Positions 7,638 through 18,200 of a stretch of DNA of 64,000 bases are shown here, one piece after another. Every line of letters starts with the position of its first letter. Position 1 is the first letter of the stretch. The DNA is from Caloramator fervidus (GTDB lineage Bacteria > Bacillota > Clostridia > Clostridiales > Caloramatoraceae), in assembly GCF_900108045.1 (NCBI RefSeq), contig NZ_FNUK01000005.1, positions 1-64,000 of the forward strand, written 5' to 3'. The notes beneath the pieces were generated by a model. It did no database searches and was not told the origin of the DNA. It saw only the letters and a list, made by a program, of their open reading frames with translations. Made by a program: the position numbers and the translations under genes.

Positions 7638-9438
7638 TCTTTTTCCCTCCACGAACTTTTATAGTAAATAACTTACTAAATCCAAGTAATTGATGCATTT
7701 TTATTGCAGCATGTCCCTTAATTGGAGATTCTCCATTGTTGGCTTTTACAAAATCCTTTCTAGAAGATATAAATACATTTTTCATTGGTAGTTGCTTTGG
7801 GCAAACAATTGTACAATTATCACAACCGTTGCAAGAATATGCAATAATTGGTTCCATAGTTCCATGCTTAGCTAAAGGCTCTAATATCTCTTTAGGACAA
7901 GAACCAAATTCGTTCATCATTATACATTCTTTCATACATAACTTACATTCACACTTTAAACAACGAGAAGCTTCTTTAACCGCTTGTTCTTCTGTAAATC
8001 CAAGATCTACCTCATTAAAATCACGTTTTCTTTCTTCTGCAGGACGCATATTAGGACTAAGCCTTGGAATATCTTCAACATCTTCTGGCAATGGAATATC
8101 TAATTTTGTTTCATGAAACCATTCTTTTTCAAAATCCCTATCTTCAGTAAGACTTTTATTGTTCAAAAATCTATCTATGCTTATAGCTGCTTTACGTCCT
8201 AAAGCCATTGCCTCAACTACAATTCTGCTACCTGCCGCATCACCAGCTACAAAAACTTTATCTATATTTGTTGCTAAAGTATTTTTATCTACCACATACC
8301 TTCCCCCACTTGTTTGAGGGATTAAACCATCCGTTATATCTTCTACTAATTGTCCTGTAGCCATAACTATAGTATCTACTTGTATAACTTTTGTTTCCTC
8401 TTCATACTGAGGATTAAATTGTCCCTTTTCATCAAAAATTGACTTCACCTTTTTTATTTTTATACCAACTACCTTACCATTTTCTTCAAGGATCTCAACT
8501 GGACCCCACCCTGCATTAAAAATGACTCCTTCTTCTATGGCTTCCTTTACTTCTTCCTTTGAAGCTGGCAGACTATCAAAACCTTCTAAAGAACACTGAT
8601 AAACTTCTTCTGCTCCTATTCTCCATGAGGAACGTGCACAATCCATTGCAACATCTCCGCCACCAATTACCATAACTTTTTTAACTGGCTTTGAAATTTT
8701 TCTTGTAAGGCTTATTTCTTTTAAATAATCTACAGCAGTATATACTCCTTCTGCTGTATTTCCTGGAATGGGTATTATATTTCCTTTATGGGCACCATGG
8801 GCAATCAAAACAGCATCATAATTTTCCAAAAGATCTTTAAATTTTATATCCTTTCCTATTTCTACGCCTAATTTAAATTCAATGCCAAGTTTATACAAAT
8901 AGCTATATTCATAGTCTATAATATGCCTTGGAAGTCTATATTCAGGGATTCCTACCCTCATCATTCCACCTACAACATTTAATTTATCAAAAATAGTTAC
9001 TGAATGTCCTCTTTTCCTAAGATCTATAGCAGCTTGAGCACCTGCTGGTCCTGCTCCTATTATAGCTACTTTTTTACCTGTATCAGAATCAACTTTTAAA
9101 TCCCAAAATTCTTCTTTATCAGCCTTTTCAGCTACAAAACGTTTTAAAGCCGCAATAGCTAGAGGTTGATTAAACTCTTTTCCCCTTCTACATTCTTTTT
9201 CACAGGGATGAGCACATATCCTTCCAAGAGTTTGAGGTAAAAAAAGTTTCTCCCTTATAACCTTAATTGCCTCATCATATCTTTTTTGCGCTATCAAATT
9301 AATATATTTTTTTACATCTGTCCCCATAGGACATCTACTTTTACAATATGCATCTTCTAATCCCATACATTCGCTTACTATCTTTTTAGCATCATTTAAA
9401 ACGCTATCGCTAAAAATTACTCTATTCAACCCCATCAT
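7618..9438 (-). CDS. GltD-like FAD/NAD(P) oxidoreductase with N- and C-terminal Fe-S domains
   Basis: The protein has 606 residues. An N-terminal Cys-rich domain (CKSRCPMGTDV, then CAHPCEKECRRG, ~32-85) matches the Fe-S domain of glutamate synthase small subunit and its relatives. An FAD Rossmann motif GAGPAGAQAA (~127-136), an NAD(P) motif VIGGGDVAMDCARS (~256-269) and the ATG..FVAGDAAG segment follow. The C-terminus adds cysteine clusters CLKCECKLCMKEC and CNGCDNCTIVCPK (~495-550), typical of 4Fe-4S ferredoxin modules. No GltB partner is present, so this is not glutamate synthase. It would pass electrons from NAD(P)H through flavin and Fe-S centres, most likely to the adjoining CCG protein. 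Two adjacent ATG codons (9438, 9435) follow AAAGGAGAGG; either may be used. Confidence 0.88.
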   Translation of the reverse strand: MMGLNRVIFSDSVLNDAKKIVSECMGLEDAYCKSRCPMGTDVKKYINLIAQKRYDEAIKVIREKLFLPQTLGRICAHPCEKECRRGKEFNQPLAIAALKRFVAEKADKEEFWDLKVDSDTGKKVAIIGAGPAGAQAAIDLRKRGHSVTIFDKLNVVGGMMRVGIPEYRLPRHIIDYEYSYLYKLGIEFKLGVEIGKDIKFKDLLENYDAVLIAHGAHKGNIIPIPGNTAEGVYTAVDYLKEISLTRKISKPVKKVMVIGGGDVAMDCARSSWRIGAEEVYQCSLEGFDSLPASKEEVKEAIEEGVIFNAGWGPVEILEENGKVVGIKIKKVKSIFDEKGQFNPQYEEETKVIQVDTIVMATGQLVEDITDGLIPQTSGGRYVVDKNTLATNIDKVFVAGDAAGSRIVVEAMALGRKAAISIDRFLNNKSLTEDRDFEKEWFHETKLDIPLPEDVEDIPRLSPNMRPAEERKRDFNEVDLGFTEEQAVKEASRCLKCECKLCMKECIMMNEFGSCPKEILEPLAKHGTMEPIIAYSCNGCDNCTIVCPKQLPMKNVFISSRKDFVKANNGESPIKGHAAIKMHQLLGFSKLFTIKVRGGKKNDYKDR

Positions 9439-9464
9439 CCTCTCCTTTTAATTTATAAAATTAA

Positions 9465-9498
9465 AGTTTAACCTAACCATTAATGGTTAGGTTAAACT
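9465..9498. repeat. Perfect 34-bp palindrome between rhodanese and oxidoreductase genes
   Basis: The arms 9465-9480 and 9483-9498 are exact inverted repeats (AGTTTAACCTAACCAT and its complement) around a TA centre, so the whole block is one palindrome. On the minus strand it follows the rhodanese stop by 7 bases and is followed by a T-rich, imperfect TTTAATTTTATAAA. It could be an attenuator that sets the rhodanese apart from the eight downstream genes, or a protein-binding dyad. Confidence 0.8.
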
Positions 9499-9505
9499 AA
9501 ACAAA

Positions 9506-10486
9506 TTATTTGCCATTTTCTATTTTAGCTGAAGGATTATTCTTTTGATAATGTTCATAACTCCATTCAATCCAAGAACCATCATAATTCTTTACATTTT
9601 TATATCCTAATGCTTGAGTTAATACAAAAAATGTATGAGCACTGCGAACACCTGACTGACAATAAGTTATAATTTCTTTACCTTCTAAATGACCATATAT
9701 CTTTTTAAGCTCATCTATTGACTTTAAGGTAGTATCTTCATTTAAAGCATTTTTCCATTCAATCCATTGAGCTCCAGCAATTTTTCCTGGACCAAAAGCT
9801 CCTTTCTCTGTTATCCTACCTTTTTCCTCATCTTCGCTGCGAACATCAAGAATTACTGCATCCTTTTTGTTCATAGCCGCTACTACATCATCAAACTTAG
9901 CTAATAATTCCTCTGATGGATTAGGTGCCTTATAATTAGTTGGAGTTACCTTAGGATTTGCATTGCCTGTTGGGTATCCTGCTCCTATCCAAGCATTTAA
10001 TCCACCATCTAAATAGCGAACATCTTTATGTCCTAACATTTTTATTTGCCACCACAATCTTGCAGCATCATGGTGATTATTTGAAGCATATACAACTATA
10101 GTAGATTTTGGAGTTGCACCAAACTTAGAAAGAAGAGCTTCCATTTCTTCTACACTACATCTCATTCCACCAAATGGATAGGCTCCTTCTTTAGCGGAAT
10201 AATCTGGTCTCCAAACTGTAAATGAACCTGCAATTGCTGGATCCCCTTTTTTAGGATCAAGAGCACCAATAACTACAACATCTGCTTTTTTATCCATAAG
10301 CTGTTTTAATTGATATGGAGTTATAAAAGCATCAGGATTTGCATATTGCGATATTTTCTTGCCTTGTTCTGAGCTATCTACTACTACCTTTTGAACTCCA
10401 AACATCTTGCGATATCCAAAATACCCCCCAAGTAGAACAAGTATAATTGCTAAGATAATAGCAAGTATTTTGTTGTTCTTTTCCAT
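9506..10486 (-). CDS. Membrane-anchored tandem rhodanese (sulfurtransferase, YnjE-like)
   Basis: The protein has 326 residues. ATG 10486 lies 4-5 bases after AGGGGGGAT; the longer ORF is rejected. Residues ~7-24 form a signal anchor, so the enzyme should face outward. Two rhodanese-fold domains follow (~52-172 and ~190-312). The first lacks a catalytic Cys (its loop reads ASNNHHDAA, ~134-142). The second has the active loop CQSGVR with Cys276, the six-residue loop of sulfane-sulfur transferases. Paired inactive/active domains are typical of thiosulfate or mercaptopyruvate sulfurtransferases. E. coli YnjE, in the similar gene neighbourhood, is also an exported multi-domain rhodanese. It is the first gene of the unit, behind its own promoter. 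Sulfur donor and acceptor are unknown. Confidence 0.92.
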   Translation of the reverse strand: MEKNNKILAIILAIILVLLGGYFGYRKMFGVQKVVVDSSEQGKKISQYANPDAFITPYQLKQLMDKKADVVVIGALDPKKGDPAIAGSFTVWRPDYSAKEGAYPFGGMRCSVEEMEALLSKFGATPKSTIVVYASNNHHDAARLWWQIKMLGHKDVRYLDGGLNAWIGAGYPTGNANPKVTPTNYKAPNPSEELLAKFDDVVAAMNKKDAVILDVRSEDEEKGRITEKGAFGPGKIAGAQWIEWKNALNEDTTLKSIDELKKIYGHLEGKEIITYCQSGVRSAHTFFVLTQALGYKNVKNYDGSWIEWSYEHYQKNNPSAKIENGK

Positions 10487-10517
10487 AATAATCCCCCCTA
10501 ACAAAATATTAACATAT

Positions 10518-10537
10518 AGTTTGTTAATTATTAAACT
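10518..10537. promoter_or_regulatory. Candidate operator (imperfect dyad) in the leader of the rhodanese unit
   Basis: AGTTTGTTAATTATTAAACT reads nearly the same on both strands (16 of 20 positions symmetric, centre TAATTA). It lies between the predicted transcription start (~10557) and the ribosome site of the rhodanese gene, a common position for a repressor site. AT-rich leaders yield such dyads by chance, so confidence is low. Confidence 0.3.
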
Positions 10538-10563
10538 ACTTAAACCACTTACCTCTACTTAGT

Positions 10564-10592
10564 AATATATCATATCTTAAAACTTGTGTCAA
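10564..10592 (-). promoter_or_regulatory. Sigma-A promoter of the nine-gene ynj-like unit
   Basis: On the minus strand a perfect -35 TTGACA (10592-10587) is followed after 17 bases by a -10 TATATT (10569-10564). A leader of ~70 bases precedes the rhodanese ATG. No other good promoter is seen before the terminator at 1602, apart from the possible attenuator at 9465-9498, so all nine genes probably share it. Confidence 0.75.
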
Positions 10593-10702
10593 CAAATATT
10601 TGAAATAATTGTATACCTATGTAAAGTATGTATAACCTTATTTTTATATGTAAAAATTCTGACTTAAATGTCGAGATTTGTTAAAATAATATCTATTTAT
10701 AT

Positions 10703-10729
10703 AAAAAAGAATCCTCCTTTTGGAGGATT
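10703..10729 (-). terminator. Terminator after the RlmD-like gene
   Basis: The stem AATCCTCC/GGAGGATT (10710-10717 with 10722-10729) has a 4-base loop, followed on the minus strand by six T. It starts 1 base after the stop codon at 10731. Confidence 0.9.
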
Positions 10730-10730
10730 T

Positions 10731-12098
10731 TTAACTTTTATCAAGTTTTGCAACACATTCCACATGAGCAGTTTGAGGGAACATATCAACAGGTTGAACT
10801 TCAATAGTTTTATAACCTAAAGCATCTAGTATATTTAAATCCCTTGCAAGGGTTGATGGGTCACAGGATACATAAACAATTCTTTTAGGCTTTGCCTTTG
10901 CTATTGAGTAGAGAAGTTTTTCACCACAACCTTTTCTTGGAGGATCAACAACTACTACATCAGGCCTTATACCTTTGTCTATAATATCAGGAATTATGTT
11001 TTCGCTTTCACCAATAAAAAATTCTACATTTTCAACCTTATTTTCCCTTGCATTTTCCCATGCTTTTTTAACTGCTTCTTCAACTATTTCAACTCCATAA
11101 ACTTTTTTTGCTTTTTGAGCTAAAAATAAAGAAATAGTTCCTGTTCCACAATAAGCATCAAAAACAATTTCATTTCCATTAAGTTCAGCATACTCTAAAG
11201 CTTTGTTATATAAAACATTTGTCTGAACAGGATTTACTTGAAAAAATGAAAGGGGTGAAATCTTAAACTTAAACTTTCCTATATAATCCGTAATATAATC
11301 TTGTCCCCAAAGAACTATATTTTCTTCTCCTAAAATTACATTAGTAATTCTAGAATTAATATTTTGAACTATACTTTTAATACCCTCAATATTATCTACC
11401 ATAATTTCTACAAACTCTTTAATATAAGGAACCTGCAACTTATTAGTTACTAAAACAACCATTACCTCATTAGTTTTAAAACCTTTTCTAATCATAATAT
11501 GCCTTATGAGGCCCTCCCCTGTTTTTTCATCATAGGGTGGTATCGAATATTTTTCTATCCAATTCCTTGTTAAATTAACTACCTTGTCAGCTATTTCATC
11601 TTGAATCAAACATTCTTTAACATCTATTACATCATGGGTTCCCTGCTTAAAAAATCCTATTTTTATCTTTCCATTTTCTTTTCTTACAGGAAGTTGAACT
11701 TTATTTCTATACCTATATGGGTTGTCCATACCTATTGTATCATGAACTTTAACCCCTTGAAGTTTTCCTATTCTTTTTATGACATCTTTAACCCTTTCGG
11801 TTTTATATTCAAGTTGACCTTTATAACATAAATGTTGTATTTGACATCCTCCACATTCTTCATAAACAGGACATAAGGGCTTTACTCTAAATTCCGACGG
11901 CTTTATAACTTCAATAAGTTTTGCAAAACCAAAATTTTTGTTTACCTTTTCAACTTCAATCTTTACCATTTCTCCCTTTAAAGCGCCTTTTACAAAAAGA
12001 GCAAAGTTTTCTATCCTTCCTACGCCTTCCCCTTGAAATCCCATTCCTGTTATTTCTAGTTGATACTGCTTATTAGGTTCAACTGGTTTTTTAGCCAT
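10731..12098 (-). CDS. rlmD: 23S rRNA (uracil-5-)-methyltransferase, RlmD/RlmCD-like
   Basis: The protein has 455 residues. ATG 12098 follows AAGGGTGA by five or six bases. An N-terminal TRAM domain (~1-65) binds RNA. A 4Fe-4S site is built from [12 protein letters not shown] (~75-88) with an upstream Cys. The Rossmann methylase core has [14 protein letters not shown] (~310-323) and [11 protein letters not shown] (~379-389), and the catalytic Cys sits in [13 protein letters not shown] (~406-418). It transfers methyl from SAM to C5 of a uridine in 23S rRNA. Gram-positive RlmCD modifies two uridines, so the exact target is uncertain. It stands alone between two terminators. Confidence 0.93.
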   Translation of the reverse strand: MAKKPVEPNKQYQLEITGMGFQGEGVGRIENFALFVKGALKGEMVKIEVEKVNKNFGFAKLIEVIKPSEFRVKPLCPVYEECGGCQIQHLCYKGQLEYKTERVKDVIKRIGKLQGVKVHDTIGMDNPYRYRNKVQLPVRKENGKIKIGFFKQGTHDVIDVKECLIQDEIADKVVNLTRNWIEKYSIPPYDEKTGEGLIRHIMIRKGFKTNEVMVVLVTNKLQVPYIKEFVEIMVDNIEGIKSIVQNINSRITNVILGEENIVLWGQDYITDYIGKFKFKISPLSFFQVNPVQTNVLYNKALEYAELNGNEIVFDAYCGTGTISLFLAQKAKKVYGVEIVEEAVKKAWENARENKVENVEFFIGESENIIPDIIDKGIRPDVVVVDPPRKGCGEKLLYSIAKAKPKRIVYVSCDPSTLARDLNILDALGYKTIEVQPVDMFPQTAHVECVAKLDKS

Positions 12099-12150
12099 AT
12101 CTATCACCCTTATTGTAAATTTTATATTATTTTATCAAATTTTTAAAATT

Positions 12151-12176
12151 AAAAAAAGGCACACCTTACGGTGTGC
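12151..12176 (-). terminator. Terminator after pyk
   Basis: The stem GCACACC/GGTGTGC (12159-12165 with 12170-12176) has a 4-base loop and is followed by seven T on the minus strand. It lies ~58 bases past the pyk stop and ends the pfkA-pyk transcript. Confidence 0.9.
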
Positions 12177-12233
12177 GATAATAGAATCAGTTGCCACTTC
12201 ATAATTAATTATTTCCAAAGTTCAAAGTTTTAT

Positions 12234-13991
12234 TCATGCAGTTATATTAGCTTTTCCGCTAAATACCATTCCATTTCTTGGAAGTATAGTTATAAGAGCT
12301 CCGTGCTTTATAATCTTTGTTGCTTCTTTTGCACCAACAATTACAGGAATTCCATTATTTATACATTCAACCACTGCATCGTTTGTTAAACTTCCTTCCT
12401 CAACAACAACACCTGCAGCTCTTTCTAATACTGGTTGTAGATGTTCTTTGCTTAAATCCTTAACTACTAGTATGTTTCCTGTTTCAAGAACTTCGTTGAT
12501 TTCTTCATTGTTTAAAATAACACATGCTGGACCGTAAGTTATATCTCCAACTCCCTTTCCTTGAACTAAAGTGTCCCCCACTATTGAGACCTTCATCATA
12601 TTTGTTGTTCCAGTATATCCTACAGGAACACCTGCTGCAATAACTACTAAGTCTCCCTTTTCAACAAGTCCTTTGTTTACAGCCTCTTTAACTGATATAT
12701 CCATTACAGCATCTGCAGAATCCATCTTTGGTGCAACAATAGGATATACTCCCCATACTATTGATAATTTTCTTGCAACGCATTCATAATGGGTTGCTGC
12801 TATTATCTTACACTTTGGTCTATACTTTGAAACCATCCTTGCTGTATATCCTGATTGTGTCGCTGTAATAATAGCTGAGGCATTTAGTTCAGTTGCTGCA
12901 GTTACTGTTGCAAGGCTTATAGCGTCTGGAACAGTATTTAATCTTTGTTTTGCTCTTTTTTCAAGAATCATATCATAATGTAAAGCAGCTTCTGCTCTTT
13001 CTGCTATTTTTGCCATCATTTTTACAGCTTCAAGCGGATATTTACCATTTGCAGTTTCTCCACTTAACATTATAGCATCTGTTCCATCAAATATAGCATT
13101 AGCAACGTCTGTAACCTCTGCCCTTGTTGGTCTTGGATTCCTAATCATTGAATCAAGCATTTGAGTTGCTGTAATAACTGGTTTTCCTGCTTTATTTGCC
13201 TTTTCAATTATCATCTTTTGAACTAAAGGAACTTCTTCTGCTGGTATTTCAACTCCTAAGTCACCACGAGCAACCATGACACCATCTGCAAGCTTTAATA
13301 TCTCATCTATATTATCAAGACCTTCTTGATTTTCAATTTTGGCAATTATTTGAATATTGTTTCCTCCATACTTTTCTAATACTTTTCTTATTTCTATTAT
13401 ATCTGAAGGCTTTCTTACAAATGAAGCTGCAATTATATCTATTCCCATTTCAATACCAAACTTTATATCATCTATATCCTTTTGAGTTAAAGCAGGAAGA
13501 TTAATCTTTACATTTGGAACGTTAACTCCCTTATGATTTCCAACTGGACCACTGTTTAAAACTTTACAATGAATGTCTTGACCCTCAATTTTTTCAACTA
13601 AAAGTCCAATTAAACCGTCATCTATAAGTATAGTATCTCCAGGCTTTACATCTTCATGAAGCTTTTCATAAGTTACAGAACAAATAGTATTATCTCCTTC
13701 AACCTGTCTTGTAGTTATTATAAACTTTTGACCTTCTACAAGCTCAACCTTGCCATCTTTAAACTTTCCTGTTCGTATTTCTGGTCCTTTAGTATCTAGA
13801 ATAATAGCTATTGGTTTTCCTAACTCTTCTCTTATTTTTTTAATAAGCTGTATTCTTTTTCCATGTTCTTCATGGTTTCCATGGGAAAAATTAAGTCTTG
13901 CAGCATTCATTCCTGCTTCAATAAGCTTTCTTAGCATTTCTTCGCTTTCACTAGCAGGTCCTATCGTACAAACTATCTTTGTTTTTCTCAT
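12234..13991 (-). CDS. pyk: Pyruvate kinase with C-terminal PEP-utiliser domain
   Basis: This glycolytic enzyme has 585 residues and makes pyruvate and ATP from phosphoenolpyruvate and ADP. N-terminal KIVCTIGPAS, substrate loops with MNAARLNFSHG, IIAKIENQEG, MVARGDLGVEIP and the MLDSM...PTRAEVTD segment are all intact. About 110 extra C-terminal residues after ~475 form the PEP-utilising-type swivel domain (GVGDITYGPACVI..., VVVEEGSLTNDAV) seen in Bacillus and clostridial enzymes. The start at 13991 follows AGGGGTTG. It lies 12 bases after pfkA, so the two glycolytic control steps are made from one transcript. Confidence 0.98.
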   Translation of the reverse strand: MRKTKIVCTIGPASESEEMLRKLIEAGMNAARLNFSHGNHEEHGKRIQLIKKIREELGKPIAIILDTKGPEIRTGKFKDGKVELVEGQKFIITTRQVEGDNTICSVTYEKLHEDVKPGDTILIDDGLIGLLVEKIEGQDIHCKVLNSGPVGNHKGVNVPNVKINLPALTQKDIDDIKFGIEMGIDIIAASFVRKPSDIIEIRKVLEKYGGNNIQIIAKIENQEGLDNIDEILKLADGVMVARGDLGVEIPAEEVPLVQKMIIEKANKAGKPVITATQMLDSMIRNPRPTRAEVTDVANAIFDGTDAIMLSGETANGKYPLEAVKMMAKIAERAEAALHYDMILEKRAKQRLNTVPDAISLATVTAATELNASAIITATQSGYTARMVSKYRPKCKIIAATHYECVARKLSIVWGVYPIVAPKMDSADAVMDISVKEAVNKGLVEKGDLVVIAAGVPVGYTGTTNMMKVSIVGDTLVQGKGVGDITYGPACVILNNEEINEVLETGNILVVKDLSKEHLQPVLERAAGVVVEEGSLTNDAVVECINNGIPVIVGAKEATKIIKHGALITILPRNGMVFSGKANITA

Positions 13992-14003
13992 ACTTTCAAC
14001 CCC

Positions 14004-15023
<1,020 letters not shown>

Positions 15024-15164
15024 TTAGCTTATCAAAGCTATATAAGTATATGTAGCCTTATTATTTTTCCCATTTTACAAAACTTTATGCCTACCTAGAC
15101 AAGTAAATATTTTATTTTACTTTGTATATAAAATCAATACTTTTAAGTAATTTTAACATATTTT

Positions 15165-15210
15165 ATTTTTAAAAACTAGTATAACTGCTAAAAACAGTTA
15201 TACTAGTTTT
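15165..15210 (-). terminator. Terminator after dnaE
   Basis: A 16-bp perfect stem (15172-15187 with 15195-15210) has a 7-base loop and is followed on the minus strand by TTTTTAAAAATAAAAT. The dnaE stop (15200-15198) lies in the ascending arm, so the last codons form half the hairpin. Confidence 0.85.
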
Positions 15211-18200
15211 ACATTTTCCTCTCCCAATTCTAATTTTAAATAATTTAAAAGTTCATCGTTTACATCAACCCAAAGCTCCCTTGAAGCCATAAATTTTTGT
15301 TTTGAATTTCTTAAAACAACGTAAATAGGAGAAACACCCTTATATTTTATTAATATTGGCTTTATCTTTTCTATTTGTTTTCTCCAATTAGAATCATCTA
15401 ATCTTATAAATAACTTGTTTATAGCTCTTTCATATAGTTTTAATGGTTCAATCTCCTCAGCTATTATTTTAGGCTGTTCTTCTTCTTTTATTGATACCCT
15501 ACCTTGAATAATAACTATGTTATCTTCATAAATAATTTTGCTTGATTTTTGATATATCTTAGGAAAAACTAAAACTTCTATATTTCCATGCATATCCTCT
15601 ACTTTGATAAAAGCCATTATTTCGTTATTCCTTGTTGGTTTTATACTAACATCTGTTATAATTCCACCTATTATAACTTTTTGTCCATCATGAACTTTTA
15701 TATCTATTTTATCATGATCTTCTGTGCTAATGGAATAAATATCAGAAATTTTTGTATTTGTTAAAACGTCAAGCTGTCTTTCATAATCCTCCAATGGATG
15801 ACCGCTTATATAAAGGCCTAACATTTCTTTTTCCATAGCAAGAAGATATTTTTTGTCAAACTCTTCTATATCCTTAAAATCATCTTTTTTAAAATCAGTT
15901 AAATTGCTTTGAAAAAATCCTATTTGTCCATCTATAACTTGTTTTTTTTCATTTAGTATTGAATCAATTACTCTTTCATAGTTGCTCATAAGAACTGACC
16001 TTTTTAACCCTAAACTATCAAAAGCTCCTGCTTTTATTAAGCTTTCTATTGTCTTTTTATTTACCTCTGAAAGATTTACCCTTTCACAAAAATCCCTAAA
16101 ACTTAAAAATTCTCCACCTTTTTTTCTAGCTTCTATTATAGATTTTATAGCTCCTTGTCCAACATTTTTTATTGCAACCAATCCAAACCTTATTTTATCT
16201 CCTTCAACAGAAAAGTTTTCGAAACTTTTATTTATATCTGGAGGCAAAACCATAATATTCATTTTTTTGCAGGCATTGATGTAAAAGGCAACCTTATCAA
16301 TGTTTCCCCTAACGCTTGTTAAAAGCGCAGTCATAAATTCAACAGGGTAATATCTTTTTAAATATGCAGTTTGATAAGCTACAACTGCATATGCTGCTGC
16401 ATGGGATTTGTTAAAGGCATAACTTGCAAAATCCATCATTATATCAAATATCTCATTTGCCACTTCAAGACTTACCCCGTTTCTTAAAGCTCCAGGAACA
16501 ATTATGTTACCATCATCATCAGTTAAACCATAAATAAAGTTTTGTCTTTCTTTTTCCATTACATCGTGTTTCTTCTTAGCCATAGCCCTTCTTACAAGGT
16601 CTGATCTTCCTAAAGAGTATCCTGCAATATCCCTTACTATCTGCATAACCTGTTCTTGATAAACTATACATCCATAAGTTACATCAAGTATAGGCTTTAA
16701 TTTTTCATCAATATACTTTATTTCTTCAGGATTGTTTTTATTTTTAATATACTCCGGAATCTGATCCATAGGTCCAGGCCTGTATAAAGAAATTCCCGCT
16801 ATTATATCTTCAAGATTGCTAGGCTTTAACTCCTTCATAAAATTAGTCATACCTGAAGATTCAAGCTGAAATACACCTTCTGTTTTTCCTTGGCTTATCA
16901 TTTCATAAACGTTTTTATCATCAAAATCAATTTTATCTAAATCTATCTTTATACCTTTATTTTTGTAAACTAAGTCAATTGTATCCCTTAATACAGTAAG
17001 AGTTCTTAAACCTAAAAAGTCCATTTTTAAAAGCCCAAGCTCCTCTAAAATGGTCATAGGAAACTGGGTCGTTATTGTATCTTCATTTTTAGTCAAAGGA
17101 ACAAACTCCACCAGAGGTTCAGATGATATAACCACTCCTGCAGCATGAGTTGATGCATGTCTTGGAAGTCCTTCTAAAGAACGAGCAATATCAATTAAAT
17201 TTTTTACTCTATCATCGTTTTCATATTGCTTCTTAAGTTCAGGATTAATCTCTAACGCCCTGTCTATGGTCATTCCAAGTTCCATTGGAATCATCTTAGC
17301 AATTGCATCAACTTCTGCATAAGGATAATTTAAAGCTCTTCCAACATCCCTTATAACAGCCCTTGCAGCCATCGTTCCAAAGGTTATTATTTGAGATACC
17401 CTATCCTTTCCATATTTTTTAAAAACATAATCTATAACTTCCTGTCTTCTTTCATAACAAAAATCAGAATCTATATCTGGCATGCTAACCCTTTCAGGAT
17501 TTAAAAATCTTTCAAAGAGAAGATTATATTTAATAGGATCTATCTTTGTAATGCCTAAAGTATAAGCTACAAGGGACCCTGCTGCAGAACCTCTTCCTGG
17601 ACCTACCATAATATTGTTTTCCCTTGCAAATCTTATAAAATCCCAAACTATTAAGAAATAATCAACATATCCCATTTTTTCAATAACTTCAAGTTCATAA
17701 TTTAGTCTATCTATAACTTCTTTAGAAGGATTTTTATATCTCTCATATAAACCTTTAAAGCATAATTCCCTTAAAAAAGCACTTGCATCTTTACCATCAG
17801 GAGTATCAAATTTAGGGAGCTTAGGCTTGTTAAACTCTAATTCAACATTACACATATCAGCAATTCTTAAAGTATTTTCTAAAGCTTCAGGAATAAATTC
17901 AAAAAGTTTTATCATATCCTCTTTAGATTTTAAATAAAATTCATCGGTAGGAAACTTTAATCTATCCTCATCTTCAATAGTCTTTCCAGTTTGGATACAT
18001 AAAAGTATTTCATGAGCCCTTGCATCTTCTTTATTTACATAATGAACGTCGTTAGTTGCAACTAAAGGAATACCTGTTTCCTTTGACAAACTTATAAGCT
18101 TTTTATTAACAATTTTTTGTTCTTCAATACCATGATCCTGAAGCTCTAAATAAAAATTACCTTTACCAAATATAGTTTCATACTCTAAAGCCTTATTTTT

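Noticed and set aside
7618-9438. Calling the FAD oxidoreductase a glutamate synthase small subunit
   Set aside because: No large subunit is present, the C-terminal ferredoxin-type cysteines are extra, and the neighbours point to a different electron acceptor.
10518-10537. Reading the leader dyad as a proven repressor site
   Set aside because: Only 16 of 20 bases are symmetric in very AT-rich DNA; I keep it only as a low-confidence candidate.
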